Part shown: positions 25,907-37,833 of the stretch, piece by piece
How positions within the stretch are numbered: position 1 is the first letter of the stretch
Layout: each line of letters begins with the position of its first letter
NCBI RefSeq assembly: GCF_020085105.1
Contig: NC_058051.1
Span: 710,001 to 774,000, forward strand
Source: Siniperca chuatsi
Lineage: Eukaryota; Chordata; Actinopteri; Centrarchiformes; Sinipercidae
Reading direction: 5' to 3'
Length of the DNA stretch: 64,000 nt
Program-made: the position numbers and the translations under genes
Notes under the pieces: model-generated
Told to the model about the DNA's origin: nothing
Database searches by the model: none
The model's input: the letters and a program-made list of their open reading frames with translations, nothing else

Positions 25907-26071
25907 TGTTGTTTACAGTACAGAAGCTTGTCCCGCGTGTTTTCTGTGAGATTTCCTGTCAGTGTCGCGCAGGTCAGCTGTCTGCCCGGAGGACAAACTT
26001 TATGTGGGTTTAACATTTTGGTGTCTAAAGGTTCAACTGTAAACATCTCGCACAGAGACTGAACGCTGAGC

Positions 26072-27232
26072 TCAGAGCTGAGACGGCGAGCACAGCTTAC
26101 ATCTGTTCAGTGAAGAGCTGAATGCTGAACTTAATGAGGGAGAAATAACAGACAGACACAAACCCACTAAAGGAATTACTGCTTTCAGATAAAAATGTGT
26201 TTTGAGACGAGACTTAAACGAAGACTCTGACTCAGACAGCCTGATGTCTTCGGGCAGGTTGTTCCAGAGCCTCGGGGCCCTGATGGTCAAAGCTCTGTCC
26301 CCCTTAGTTTCCATCCTGGACTCAGGAACAGACAGGAGACCCCTGCCCGAAGACCTCAGACTACGTGAAGGTTCATAAGGGATTACAAGGTCTAAAATAT
26401 AATCTGGAGCCATGAAGAGCCTTAAAAGTAATCAACAAGATCTTAAAATCAATCCTGAAACCAACAGGGAGCCGATGTAAAGAGGCTGAACCAGGTGTGA
26501 CGTGGTCGCACCTCTCGGTCCTGGTTTACAGCCGAGCAGCTGAGTCCTGTACAGTCTGCAGTCTGTCAGAGTTTTTAGATTAAGACGAGTGAACAGGCTG
26601 TTCCAGTGATCGAGGCGTGAGGAGATAAAAGCATGAACAACAGTTTCTGCATCACTAAGATTTAAAATGGATCTGATTTTTGTTTCTGAGGTGATAGAAA
26701 CCTGATTGGACGAGCTCAGTGATAAGTTGCTCAAAACATAAACTGCTGTCAAACAGGACACCGAGGTTTCCTGCAACAGGCTTGATGTGTTGTGACAGGT
26801 TACCAGTAGATGGCAGTATTTGTTTAGTGATGTGTTGGGGCCCAATAACAAGGATTTCAGTTTTATTTGAGATGAGCTGAAGAAGATTTATCGACATCCA
26901 GTGTTTTATGTCAGACAGGCAGTCCTGCAGAGAACTCGACAGGGAGGTACAACTGTGTGTCATCTGCATAACAATGAAAAGAAATCCCATGTCTGCGGAT
27001 TACATCACCCAAAGGAAGCATGTATAAGGAGAACAGTATTGGTCCCAGAATTGAACCTTGAGGCACACCGTACTTGATATGGGAAAAGGATGACATGAAG
27101 TTATTAATGCTGACACAGAATTTCCTACTGGACAGATAAGATGAGAACCAGTCTAGTGCAGAGCCAGATGTGCCTCAGTCTGTCTAAAAGAACGCCATGA
27201 TCAGTTGTATCAAAGGCAGCACAGTGGGCTGC
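26072..27232 (-). mobile_element. Broken L2/Maui-like LINE
   Basis: Reading leftwards, pieces of a reverse transcriptase appear in several frames: [20 protein letters not shown] and YADDTQLYL near 26960-27096, later domains at 26432-26990, and the C-terminal block LWNNLPEDIRLSESESSFKS at 26170-26300. Frameshifts and stops show it is dead; it is truncated at its 5' end near 27232. Related 3' pieces lie at 33640-34137 and 59250-59455. Confidence 0.85.
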
Positions 27233-28385
27233 AAACTGGTTCACAGGCGTTCAGGCATCACAGCAGCTTGAACATTACAGGCTGCCAAAATAGCTTCATT
27301 ACATAACACATAAGGGAAGCCATGAGTGAATGTATAGTACTGTGGGGGAAAGACAACATCACGTTTTGGCAGCGGCCCCCCTTTCCTCTGTATGCGTAGG
27401 CATGTAAAACCGTCTCCTTTAAAGGACGAGGCTGGCGTTATTCGAGATTTTATGTGTTAGTTCATCTTTCTGACTTTCCACTCGTGTCTGTGGCATGTCG
27501 GCTCCGAATATATAGTTTCATTTAGTTTTGACCTTATTCTGATCTCCGGCTCTCCGTCCCCTTAAAAGGTCAGCACTGTGAAGATGGCTTACTGTTGCTG
27601 AACATTGTGAATCTGCGGGTCAAAGTTCACCAAAGCGTGGACTTACTCTGCCCGTGAGTGAATCCACTAACTGCTGCGATTCTGTTGGAGTGGAAAGCTG
27701 GTGTGACGAGGCCGTAATATAGGAAGCCAGCAGCAACATGTTTACTTTATCAACACGTAACTGAAACCACCATCTCTCCCTCACCTTCACCAAAGTGCTT
27801 TTATTGCCTAAACCTGACCACATGCAGGACTCTGGAGTCCAAGTCCTGCACTCTGTACGCCTGCCACCCCCCCGCCTCCCTTACGTAGGCTACCTTTGCA
27901 TTCACTGGAAAAACCGTTGCCTGTGACCATAATCTACGTTCATACTCAAGTCCTCGTTAGTACTTGTGTCCAAAATAGTCATATAAAGCTGCCCGGCCGG
28001 GACATTTCTATAGGCTTTCATCGTTTTCTGTATTACAGGCTGGTGCTGGTGGCGGTGTAGATATTTTCTTGGCATACATTAAGACCCAAGGGCGTAGGTT
28101 TGGTCTCAGCATTGGTAGAGACACAACAACCCCCCCCACACACTAACTGGACGTAGCTCTTAGGCCCATCATATGCCCGTCAGAGGTCTCTTTCCTCCTC
28201 GCAGACCTCGGCCTGAATGAGTGCAGTAGAAGGGACTCGGCTTTTAAATGAAGTTTTAGGTAAGTTCGTATTTCTCAGGTCACATCGTCACTGAGTAGTT
28301 CTGCGAAGTCACGTCACAATGCCACACCCTGGCTTTGGCAGGTGTGCTAATGTGACATGACCTTTATTCCTTTGGTCAAACTAAG
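27233..28385. other. Gene-free spacer
   Basis: Only short ORFs without recognisable protein character; no splice-linked exons seen. C-rich stretches lie near 27868 and 28130. Confidence 0.4.
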
Positions 28386-28389
28386 GAGC

Positions 28390-28925
28390 GCCTTCAGCTG
28401 AAGACTCATCCCCCCACAATGCACCACAGGAAGTCATTCCTGCCTGTGGCCATCAGACTCTTTAACTCCTCCCTCTAAGTGTCAGTCTGTGTGACCCGAA
28501 GTCACTAAACTGGACACTGATCATTAACATCTCTGCAATACTTGAGATAACTGTGCAATATACTGTTTAATACTCCGGTGCAATATACTCTTTTCAGTTT
28601 AATTTATTGATATTTATTCATACATCTATCACTGCTGTGCAACATCCTCCGTCTCATAATAATCTTAATAAGCTGCACTTCACAGGACTCATTATTGTAT
28701 TATTACTCCGTACATACTCATCAACCTCTAAATCCACTTTGTACTTTACACTTATTTTAATTTTATACTTATACCCACCTTGTTCTTAATCTGTCTTGCC
28801 TGTATTATAGTGTATGATATTTGATTTGCTCAGTGTTTCTCTTCCTGTGTGACTGACGTGACAGCAAGCAGCTGTAACAAAGAGTTTCCTCTCGGGGATC
28901 AATAAAGGATTTCTGATTCTGCTGT
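28390..28925 (+). mobile_element. Non-LTR retrotransposon 3' end
   Basis: Begins with remains of a coding end (AGGAAGTCATTCCTGCCTGT, CATCAGACTCTTTAACTCC), then an AT-rich UTR with GTGCAATATACT repeats, and finishes with CTCGGGGATCAATAAAGGAT and TTCTGATTCTG, a 3' tail common to fish LINEs. The clade cannot be assigned from this piece. Confidence 0.55.
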
Positions 28926-29427
28926 TTGTTTTCTTTGATGGCACTGTTCCTCCGAGCGGTCGAGTAGCTTCTTGTTGACTGAACACTGCAGGTACTTGAA
29001 CGAGACATGAGCTCCGATTATGTTTTCGTGTAATGTGAATCCCGTTCAGAGAGCAGTGCGTTCTCCTGCTAATCTGGTTTTGTAAACGGCCCTCTGCAGA
29101 GAACCAGCTATTCACAGCTCATTAAAGTAAGTAAAGCAATCATAATTATGTTATTACCCGTGGACCTCTGAGACTGATAATTAAACGAGGCATTAATCGT
29201 CTGGACTGGCAGCCGGACGCTGCGTTAAGAGGATGTCGCGGTAAAAGTCCAACCCAGAGCCGCAGCCGTGCCCCCCGACGCAGGACTCCCTGCACCAGAC
29301 AGGACACACACTCAAGTTCAAATAAAAATCAATGTGTGCGGTCTGAAGAAGGAGTTTTATAGATTAAGGTCAATGATGTAGCACAAGTGGAGAAGCAAAG
29401 AAAACAATTCATCAATTCACATGAATC

Positions 29428-29433
29428 TTTATT
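29428..29433 (-). terminator. Candidate RCC2 poly(A) signal
   Basis: TTTATT on the + strand (AATAAA on the RCC2 strand), about 930 nt beyond the RCC2 stop. It fits a 3' UTR spanning 29400-30365, a stretch without other features. Confidence 0.4.
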
Positions 29434-30365
29434 TAACCATTTCAATGAAAAAAAACAATGTAACCCAGAGAAATTTCACCATAAAAAAGAACGCAGTACA
29501 AGTAGGAGGAAAGCACCTCTGCTGTTTAAAAACGCCACGCCTTCTTTCCCAGCACTCTGCTTCGCTGGTTCCTGAAGTTCTGACCTGCCCGTGAAACCGC
29601 TTTGAGCGTCGGAATAGTTAATATTACTCAAATTAGCAAAGAGCTAGCAGACAGTGTGGTCTCGGAAGGACTGAGGTGTGCATCCTCGATGCAAACACTG
29701 AAGACGACAACAAAGGGAATGTAACGTCGAGCGGAGTGCACGAACTCAGAATATCACGTTCCGAATCCTGATTGTAATCTGTGGCAGCTGCGCACACCTG
29801 CTCACATACACTAAACCAGAGCGATCGGCTGATCCTCTGAACAACACAAACAAGACTTCCATATCCTGAACACGCGTAGAAAAAGGCACAGGTATGGAGA
29901 GTATTGGTCTTTGAAAAGCCCTCAGTAGGAAAAGACTGAGGGTCCTGCTGTAGCACCCGTAAATGTGACAAACAACGTTATTTCAAATACTGCAACAAAG
30001 AAAACGACGACAGAGCTAAAGACATGAATGTTTGGCTGTATTACAAAATAGAAAATGTGTTTTTTTTAGGGAAGTGCTTGGAGCAAACTGTTGCAGGTTC
30101 ACTCGAGGTGGGAAGTGAAGATGTGTTGACCATTCGCTGCGAGATCTGTCCGTCTCCTGTCCCATTTACTCTGATTTCAGTGTCCAAATTTGTGTGGAGC
30201 CGGTTTGCTGGTAGTTGAGATGTGTGGATATCCAGCGCCTCCCCCCGAACTCAACCATACCCCCCTGTGAGCGGCGGTGACCGGACAGGCCAGGTGTTCT
30301 CCCGCTGAGCGTCGCTGGTCTCTGCTGCGGCGAGAACGGTTGAGCCGTCGCTGCCGGAGGACCAA

Positions 30366-32086
30366 TCAGAGCGTTCGGGGGTTGTACTCGGGCAGCTTTT
30401 TCTGTTTCTCCTGTTCCTGCTCAGTGTCCTGTCTGGCAATCACCAGAGAGTGAGAGTAGCCCATCACCACCTGCAGAAACAACAACACACTCAGTGAGAC
30501 GTACTGCTCCTCCTGAAGAGATGACTAACTCAAAGCATCTCAACGTCAGACCGCAGGAACATTCAGAGCCGGCTCGCGGCTGCAGGCCTGTACGAACCTA
30601 ACCGCCGATCCCCTGGCGGTTCCTCTAGCGCCACCACGAGGTTAGCATCTGTGGTTTTGAGTGAAACATCTCGACAACCATCAGACGGACTGTGATGAGA
30701 CGTGCGTCGTTCATGCTCCCCTCAGGATGAACTGTAATAACTCTGCTGATCCTCTGACTTTCCCTCTAGCGCCACCATCAGGTCGACATGTTAACGCGTC
30801 CGACGCTTTGGTTTCTGACCAAACACCTGCAGAGCTGATGACGCTCCCATTAGCCTCAGCTGCACTCTGTGTTCACTGCTAACCAGCTAATGTTAGCATC
30901 AACAAAGATGGTCACTCCAGAGGTGTATATCACCCACAATGCATTGGGGAAAACACATCCATGGTCAGGTGGCAGTAACAAAACTCCTGCTGCCTGATTA
31001 GTTTCTTCAGATAATCTCAGACAGCTTGATGTTTCACTGAAAAACATCTGCAGTTAATATTTACTTGGACTGTTGTTCAGCTTGTGTGATTTCTTTATTC
31101 CATCATCATCTGTAAACGCATGGAAACACTGCTGCTTTGCCAGACATCAGTTATAATAATCACGATACACGTCACAAGCAGACGTTTCTGCATCAGAAAC
31201 TGACGCAGCTGATTCCAAAGTGCCGACGTTGCAGCTATCTGCTGAGTCTGCAGGTGTTTGATGGTTTGTAACAACAGTAAAGCGCTGAGCTACAACTGGC
31301 GTTCGATCCACGATAGTTTGGTCTGAAGTGTACAAAGGAGGTGCGTCCCATTTAAACCCCCGCCCCTCCCCCGCCCGCTCTCCGAGTGGCCTCCGTGCGA
31401 CGTCTGCTGGTACGTGACACCAGGGGCTGAGGGGAAACACTAATGAAACGCAGCCATACCTGCTAAAAATCAGCATGTTAGCATGCTATCATTAGCATTT
31501 AGCTCAAAGCACTGCTGTGGCTAAGAGCATAGCTGCAGACCGTCTGTGCCTGGATTTATCCGCTCAGGTCACTTCCAGCCGCTAGCGAGAGAAAACTGCA
31601 CTTTCCAATGTAGACGGCTCAGCCTGGACTCTAACTCTAACAGTTTCCCCCTGTTAGGAGCTGATCAGAACGTTTGATCGATGTGTGCATTTACCTGCTC
31701 GATGTAGATGCCATCCAAGGTCTTGACCTCCTGGGCGGTGGTGGAGGATTTGGGTTTGTTGTCTCCATATCCCTGAAGGACAAATAACACAAGAGCCAAT
31801 CAGTGCTGCGCTCCCGGCTCCATCACGACAGCCAATACCGAATCAATAAGGACCCCGTCGTGGCCGACGGCTCAGGTCTTACCAGCTCTCCAAACGTGGG
31901 CGAGGGGCCCCAGCTGATCGTACTCTCGTCTGCAGCAATGATGACGCTGCTCTTCCTGTTAAACACAAGCGCACTCTGTCAGCGAGCGCACGCGAATGTA
32001 GAGTCGTCACTAACCGTACTGATGAGGGCACAATCACGCCAGTGTCTCACAGGACCGAGAGCAGACACTTCCCTGTCGGTGAATCC

Positions 32087-32132
<46 letters not shown>

Positions 32133-35100
32133 ACAGGATCGTCCAACAGAGTCTGGAAACCCCCTGAATGATCGACTTTGTTTGCAGCACACAGAGGGCT
32201 TCAGACACGCCAACGATCAGAGCTCTGACCCCCGGTGAACTGTCCCTCGAGGACAAGACATTAAAATGTCCTCCACACAAACGAAAAACCACATCACAGA
32301 GAGAGAGAGGAACAAACACGTGACGCCGGCACTCACCCACAGGACAGACTGCGGATCTTCCAGCCACACAGATCCTGCACAGCTTTGGGGTACATGGTGG
32401 ACTCTCTGGAAGTGTTTGTCACCCCCCAGAAAAACAGCCCCCCTGCAAATACAACACCGATCAGACACCTACAACAACAGCGTCATTTATTATATACAGT
32501 ACTGAGACAATTTATAGCCCTCGCCTGAAGATCAACACTTATCAGACGACAGCGGGCGAGACTGCGTCCACACGTCGTCTCTGTCCTCACCCATCTCGCT
32601 GACAGCGAAGGAGCACTGGTAGCCTGTACAGATCTGACTGGCACCGCGTCCAGGGAAGTCAAACAGTTTGACCAGTCGGGGAACCATCTCGTCCTTCTGC
32701 TCCGTGTGACCCAGACGCCCGTAACCACCAAAACCCCAGCTGAACACTCGCTTCTGAGAGTCCAGCACCAGCTGCAAACACACACACACACACACACGCA
32801 GGTTTATGCTCAGTGTAAAGGATAACAGCATTAGTTGGTAAACTTTGTTGTTAGAACCATCGCTGGACAGACTACTGTAGGCTCTCACCGTGTGGTTAGC
32901 CCCGCAGGCCACGTCTCGGACCACCACGTTGGGCACGGGCATGACCTGCCCATCCTTGGACTTCTCGATGAAGATGGCGACGCGGCGAGGGATGAGCTCA
33001 CAGTCAAACTCGATGCGCTGGGCGCGAGCGATGAACTTCCCGTCGCTGTTGTGACCTGCAGTGAGACGTCAAACGGGGTCAACGTCCCGAATATTTACAA
33101 GACATAAGAATCTGATATATCGGCCGATCCTTGCATTTTAACGTCAACACTTCACATAAACAAAACGGCGCCCTCTGGTGGACAAACCGTTTCTAAATGA
33201 CCCCCCACATCTCTTATCAGCTGACACAGACAGGCGCTGATACCAGTATCTATCTCCATCAGCTATAAGCAGCGCTGCTGACATCACTAAGTAACTGACA
33301 CACACGTTAAAGCGACACATGAAACCGGAGATGTGTTGGCGTGCTGCGAGCGTACCCAGCTGTCCGTACTCCGGGCAGCCGAAGGAGTACAGGTTTCCTT
33401 TGCAGTCCACCACCATGCTGAATTCTGCCCCACAAGCCACCTTCACCAGGGGCTGGCCATGGTAGGAGATCTGGAGGGAGCGAGAGAGAGAGAGGGAAGA
33501 CTAACATGGACACTTCTGTTGAGCTTCTGGGTCTCTGCAGGTTACCGCTAATCACACGACTGTTTAACACGAGCTCTACCGCAGCATCAGGAAGGGGCGC
33601 TGATGCAGCGCTAACTTGATAATGCCTCCACTGGAGGACTGATTATTATTACCGAGAGCTGCGACCACGTCACACCTGGTTCAGCCTCTTTACATCGGCT
33701 CCCTGTTGGTTTCAGGACTGATTTTAAGATCTTATTGATTACTTTTAAGGCTCTTCATGGCTCCAGACTGTATTTTAGACCTTGTAGTCCCTTATGAACC
33801 TTCACATAGTCTGAGATCTTCGGGCAGGGGTCTCCTGTCTGTTCCTGAGTCCAGGATGGAAACTAAGGGGGACAGAGCTTTTGCCATCAGGGCCCCGAGG
33901 CTCTGGAACAACCTGCCCGAAGACATCAGGCTGTCTGAGTCAGAGTCTTCGTTTAAGTCTCGTCTCAAAACACATTTTTATCTGAAAGCAGATCCTGATT
34001 TTACCTGAACTGTTTATTTTATTGTTTATGTATTTTATTTCTTTATATTTCGTCATTCACTGTGGTGTTTGATTTCCCTTGTTTGATAAGTTGTTTTGTT
34101 TTGATAAGTGCTCTATAAATAAAGTTTTATTAATTCTACTTCTTCTTCTCTGGCTCAGTCTGACCATTATTTCTCAAATTCAGCAGCTCAACCTCGGATG
34201 CGTTCTGTATTCGCCTGCGGCCGGGCGCACCAACCGGGCTTACGTCTGGTCTTAGTCGTAACTTGGCGTTCTAGAGGCCCTTTCAGACAACGCGACGACG
34301 GCACCGCTGCGCTCCGAAACCCATTATTTCCAAAGGCGTGCACTGCGAAGGCTTTTCGTTGCGTCAAGCTCGACGCCGCACAGCGCGCCGCTTGCAGAGT
34401 GCGCTAAACCCAAATCGCATCGTGTGTTAAAGGGCCTTAAGTTCGACAGAACAGTTACGCTGGTTGCACCATCGAGGCTTGAGCCTTCTTCTCTCTAAGA
34501 CGGGGCGTAACTCTTACACCTGGTTTGGAGCAGGCGGAAAGTCAAAATCTAGGCCTACCCACGACGCACGCATCCTCCGGGAGAGCGCTATGCCAGGACT
34601 TCGAGGCTGGCAGAATGAACGGGCCGCTCCTCGGCGACAGAGGCTACCAGACCGGCGGTATAACACCAACCACGCCGCCACCAAGTCACGTGATGCTTAA
34701 GTTTGGGCGGTGCAACCGACGTAAAGTCCGTTCTAAAGACTGGTCTTAACAAAGACCGGCTCAGCAGTAGTTCGCACCAGGCTTAGTAAAGACCAGTTGG
34801 TGCCACCCGTCCCTGAAGAGGCATATTTCATTCTTTCCTGTGATGTGATTTGGACACCTGGGTCAGTGCGGGTCATGTGTTACAGTGTGTATCAGCGTCA
34901 CAGCGATGGCCTACCGGTGCTGGGCTGAGGACCGCATCAGTCTGGTTGCCTTGGCCGAGCTGGCCCAGCTTGTTCTCACCAAAAGAGTATGCAGTGCCGT
35001 CCTCTGAGGGGAGAGAGAAGCAGCACAGAACAACACAATCACACATTTTGAGTTATTACGACCCCAGAGCGCGCTGGGTTCCCTTCAGCCAATGACCTCA

Positions 35101-37065
35101 ACAGATGCTTTCACCCGTTAATCAGCTGCTGGAAACACAGACGCCCCCGATGACATCATGGCTCAGCCTACCTGTGAGTGCCAGGGTGTGATTGCGTCCA
35201 CAGGCCGCAGCAACAATCACGTGATCTGCCAGGGCCTCGATGAGCTTGGGGGCCTCCAGACGCTTGGTGTCCCCGTGACCCAGCTGCCCTTTGTCGTTAC
35301 GACCTGAGGAAGCCAGAAACCAAGAGCTCAGCGACCGAGAACTCCCTGCAGCCCGGACTCAAACACTGCGGCACGAACCCACTTACTCACAGTCCAGGTG
35401 GAACTGTAATTTGCACCTGAACGCAGCACGTTACTTACCCCAGCTCCACAGCTTGCCCTCGGTGGTCATGAGGAGACTGTGTGCAGCGCAGGGACCAGAC
35501 ACCACGCAGCTGACCTGGACGTCGTTCAGACACCCGTAGCGGTGAGGACCCCACAGATTCTGGCCCAGGTTGCGGAAAGCAGCTGAAAACACACAACAAA
35601 ACCTGATATCATCCATTTTATACACACACTGACTCAGTCCCACACACACACCGTCCTGCTGCCCCAAACACTCACTACAGCACCACATGTGGATTCATCC
35701 GCCGCTGGAAATAGTCCCCAACAGACGCTCTGTTTCCTCCTGTTGGTCTGATAAAAACTAGTACTATATATCTGTGTTTTTAAAGATTTACGTCTTCAGC
35801 AGGAACCAATGAGCTCGCAGCTGAGAGCCGCAGACAGGAAGTGAGACGGTACCGAGAGACGGGCCGACGTGTTGCTGGTTTGAGTCCGAACATGGGACAC
35901 CATCTTTATCCTTTAAATTAAAAAAGGGGCTTTAAGGAACCCGCCCTCTTCACTTCAACAGCACGGACGGCGATGAGTGCGTCCTTGTTAAATCGGTTAC
36001 TTGAACTAAGTTCCTCACAGATAAAAAGGAAGTTTCGCGAGATATTCAGTCTCCGATCACTTTAAATGGAGGAAGCTCAGTTCAGAGACAAGCTGCTGCT
36101 TCAAATGCCCAAATAAGCCTTTATATATGTAAGTGTTCTGCAGGAGACCGAAGGTGTTTTTGGAGCAGCATCTCGCACATCGTCTTTGTCTACGCAGCTG
36201 CTCCTGCTGACACCCCCACCCCACCCCCACCCCGTCTCAACAAAGCAGATTTATCAGTGTGTACCCGAGTAGTGAGGCGAGGCTGGAGCAAGGCAGTGCA
36301 CAGCCTGCCCCAGGCCTCACGGGGGGGGGGCAGGACATGCATACATATGAATAGACATTACTGTCACAACCAATTAAAGGAATCTCACTGGCTTTAACAC
36401 GTATGTGGCTGTGCGTCCCAAACAAAGAGACACGTACGCCAAACGTACGCTCACACCGGGAAACCTGATCGATCCCCTATTGATCCTGTCTGGCCGAACA
36501 GCTCATCTGTACACCACAGTGAGGGGGCAGATGGGAAGATCAGTCTCATGTCTGCGTGTCCACTACGGAGCTGGAGTCCGGACGTGGTTAGCCTAGCTTA
36601 GCACAAAGACTGGAAGCAGGGGGGAACAGCTAGCCTAGCAGAGCTCTGAAGCTCTCCGACGAACGTGCTGTATCTCGCTGTTTAATCCGTACACCGACGG
36701 AAACGTAAAGACGACAACTTGTGGTTTTAGTTTCGTGCCGGAACCATTTCTTGACAAGCGGCGGTTTGGCACCTCTGTGCAGCGTCTCGAGCTCCAGCAC
36801 GGGTCTCCGTACAGGGACGACGGTGCCAAACCTGACAGCAAGGCTCCAGGAAGCTGCACCGATGGTCGCCAAGAAGTAGTTCCAGCCCCCAACGGTCCTC
36901 AAAGCACAGCAGTCGACCCTGCTCAGAGGCGACCGCTGCACTTAACTTCAGTAAAGCCGGCCGACTCTTCTCTTGCATTTAGAAGCGATAATGGCAATAA
37001 GTCTGACTTTTAGATGACAGACATTAACCTTTGTTATTGCGAGAGTCATCAGCCACACTCCAGCT

Positions 37066-37096
<31 letters not shown>

Positions 37097-37515
37097 TTAA
37101 ATATTCTACCTTGTTGTTTGGGCACCTCCTTTCGTCCAATCAAATCCCAGTTGGTTGCTCCAAAGATGAGCAGCTGACCTTTAACCTTTGGGCACTCAAG
37201 TTTCTGTAGAAAGGACACAATGAGGTCAGTGCCTAAATTCAAAAACTTATTATTTCATCATCACCACCATCAGCGTCTGTGATTTTAAGCTACTGAAGCA
37301 TTTGAAATCAAACCCACTATCTTCTCTTTGACGTCGTCGGCCACCGTGACCGGCTGGAGACCGGACTTCACGGGCTTCCCAGGTTTCTTGTTATTCTCCT
37401 GCTCGAAGTCAAACTCATCGTCGCTGCTGAAGTCCCTCTCTTTCCTTTTGCCGCTGGCCCTCTTCTTCTTCACCCCACCGTTCCCCGAAACATCGGTCAC
37501 CTTCTTACGTGGCAT
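30366..37515 (-). CDS. rcc2: RCC2 (TD-60), RCC1-repeat chromosomal protein
   Basis: Mitotic and Rac/RalA-regulating protein with a seven-bladed RCC1-type propeller; found at centromeres and the nucleolus. Coding exons, in order: 37318-37515, 37110-37203, 35439-35582, 35172-35303, 34915-35003, 33356-33470, 32889-33055, 32591-32771, 32337-32442, 31883-31955, 31695-31772, 30366-30470. They join in phase to 493 aa (human 522; the difference is in the N-terminal tail). The N-terminus is MPRKK followed by a basic KKKRASGKRKER run (likely nuclear localisation) and an acidic SSDDEFDFEQE stretch. The propeller begins GQLLIFGATNWDLIGRKEVP and includes NLGQNLWGPHRYGC, ACGRNHTLALT, CGAEFSMVVDCKGNLYSFG, RVFSWGFGGYGRLGH, and SSTTAQEVKTLDGIYIEQ. 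It ends KKLPEYNPRTL, as in human. No broken frames. Upstream non-coding exon proposed at 40413-40650. Confidence 0.96.
30600..30915 (+). repeat. Dispersed fish repeat, RCC2 intron
   Basis: Same family as 10950-11235: CCCCTCAGGATGAACTGTAA, CTCTAGCGCCACCATCAGGT, CCATTAGCCTCAGCTGCACT. A further piece at 31455-31545 contains AGCATTTAGCTCAAAGCACT and may be the other end of the same insertion. Confidence 0.6.
32089..32131 (+). repeat. (GT)n microsatellite in RCC2 intron
   Basis: About 21 GT copies between the RCC2 exons at 31883-31955 and 32337-32442. Confidence 0.95.
32776..32797 (-). repeat. (GT)n beside an RCC2 acceptor
   Basis: On the RCC2 strand a GT run is followed by TTGCAG and the exon 32591-32771, as at two RTEL1 exons and near one RPL22 exon. 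Confidence 0.85.
33640..34137 (+). mobile_element. L2-like LINE 3' fragment in RCC2 intron
   Basis: Encodes SHSLRSSGRGLLSVPESRME, LWNNLPEDIRL and LKTHFYLKADPDFT followed by a stop, then a 3' UTR ending ATAAATAAAGTTTTATTAAT. Opposite in orientation to RCC2 and to the longer copy at 26072-27232. Confidence 0.85.
34227..34804 (+). mobile_element. PIF/Harbinger-like transposon remnant
   Basis: The centre, 34550-34650, reads in two shifted frames as THDARILRES and LLGDRGYQTG, resembling the HDxRxFRxS and LLGDxGY blocks around the second catalytic Asp of Harbinger transposases. The outer ends share CACCAAC in inverted orientation, suggesting terminal repeats. Heavily decayed; it is G+C-rich compared with its flanks. 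Tentative. Confidence 0.45.
35640..35900 (-). repeat. Shared dispersed repeat, copy 2 of 3 (RCC2 intron)
   Basis: Reverse complement of 61340-61635: GTTGGTCTGATAAAAACTA, GGAACCAATGAGCTCGCAGC, CAGACAGGAAGTGAGACGG. It extends the element past the end of the copy at 13770-13990 (CCAAACACTCACTACAGCAC). Confidence 0.75.
36211..36234 (-). other. Predicted G-quadruplex tract on RCC2 sense strand
   Basis: Four C-runs of 5, 4, 5 and 4 separated by single A bases on the + strand. On the RCC2 strand this gives four G-runs with one-nucleotide loops, the most stable quadruplex class, in the intron 35583-37109. Confidence 0.7.
36561..36960 (+). repeat. Dispersed fish repeat, copy 2 (RCC2 intron), rearranged
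   Basis: The first part matches 2041-2200 in the same direction (TTAGCACAAAGACTGGAAGC). The part near 36820-36860 (GGTGCCAAACCTGACAGCAA) matches 2240-2305 in the opposite direction. Confidence 0.6.
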
Positions 37516-37833
37516 TTTCCAATCAGAGGCTGTGCGAGAGGGAAAGATATACAGAGTGCAACAAGTACGCGGCATCAGCACACTCAAATCTTCAAAGGAA
37601 CAACAACAACAACAATTTATTTATTTATTTTATTTATATATTTATATATCTAAAAAAATATTCATATTCTGCAAAGTATGAATTACAGAATAGCACAACA
37701 CAGATGATGCAGCACCATTTAAACACTTCAGGTTGTGGAAGAAGAATTATTAGCCAAAGCAAAAACTTCCACACTTCTGCTTTCAGTTAAATTAACTTCA
37801 CAAAACAAGTGAATAACGGAGCCTGTAAACACA

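Noticed and set aside
26072-27096. Several 60-140-codon minus-strand ORFs as host genes
   Set aside because: They are pieces of one broken L2-like reverse transcriptase in shifted frames.
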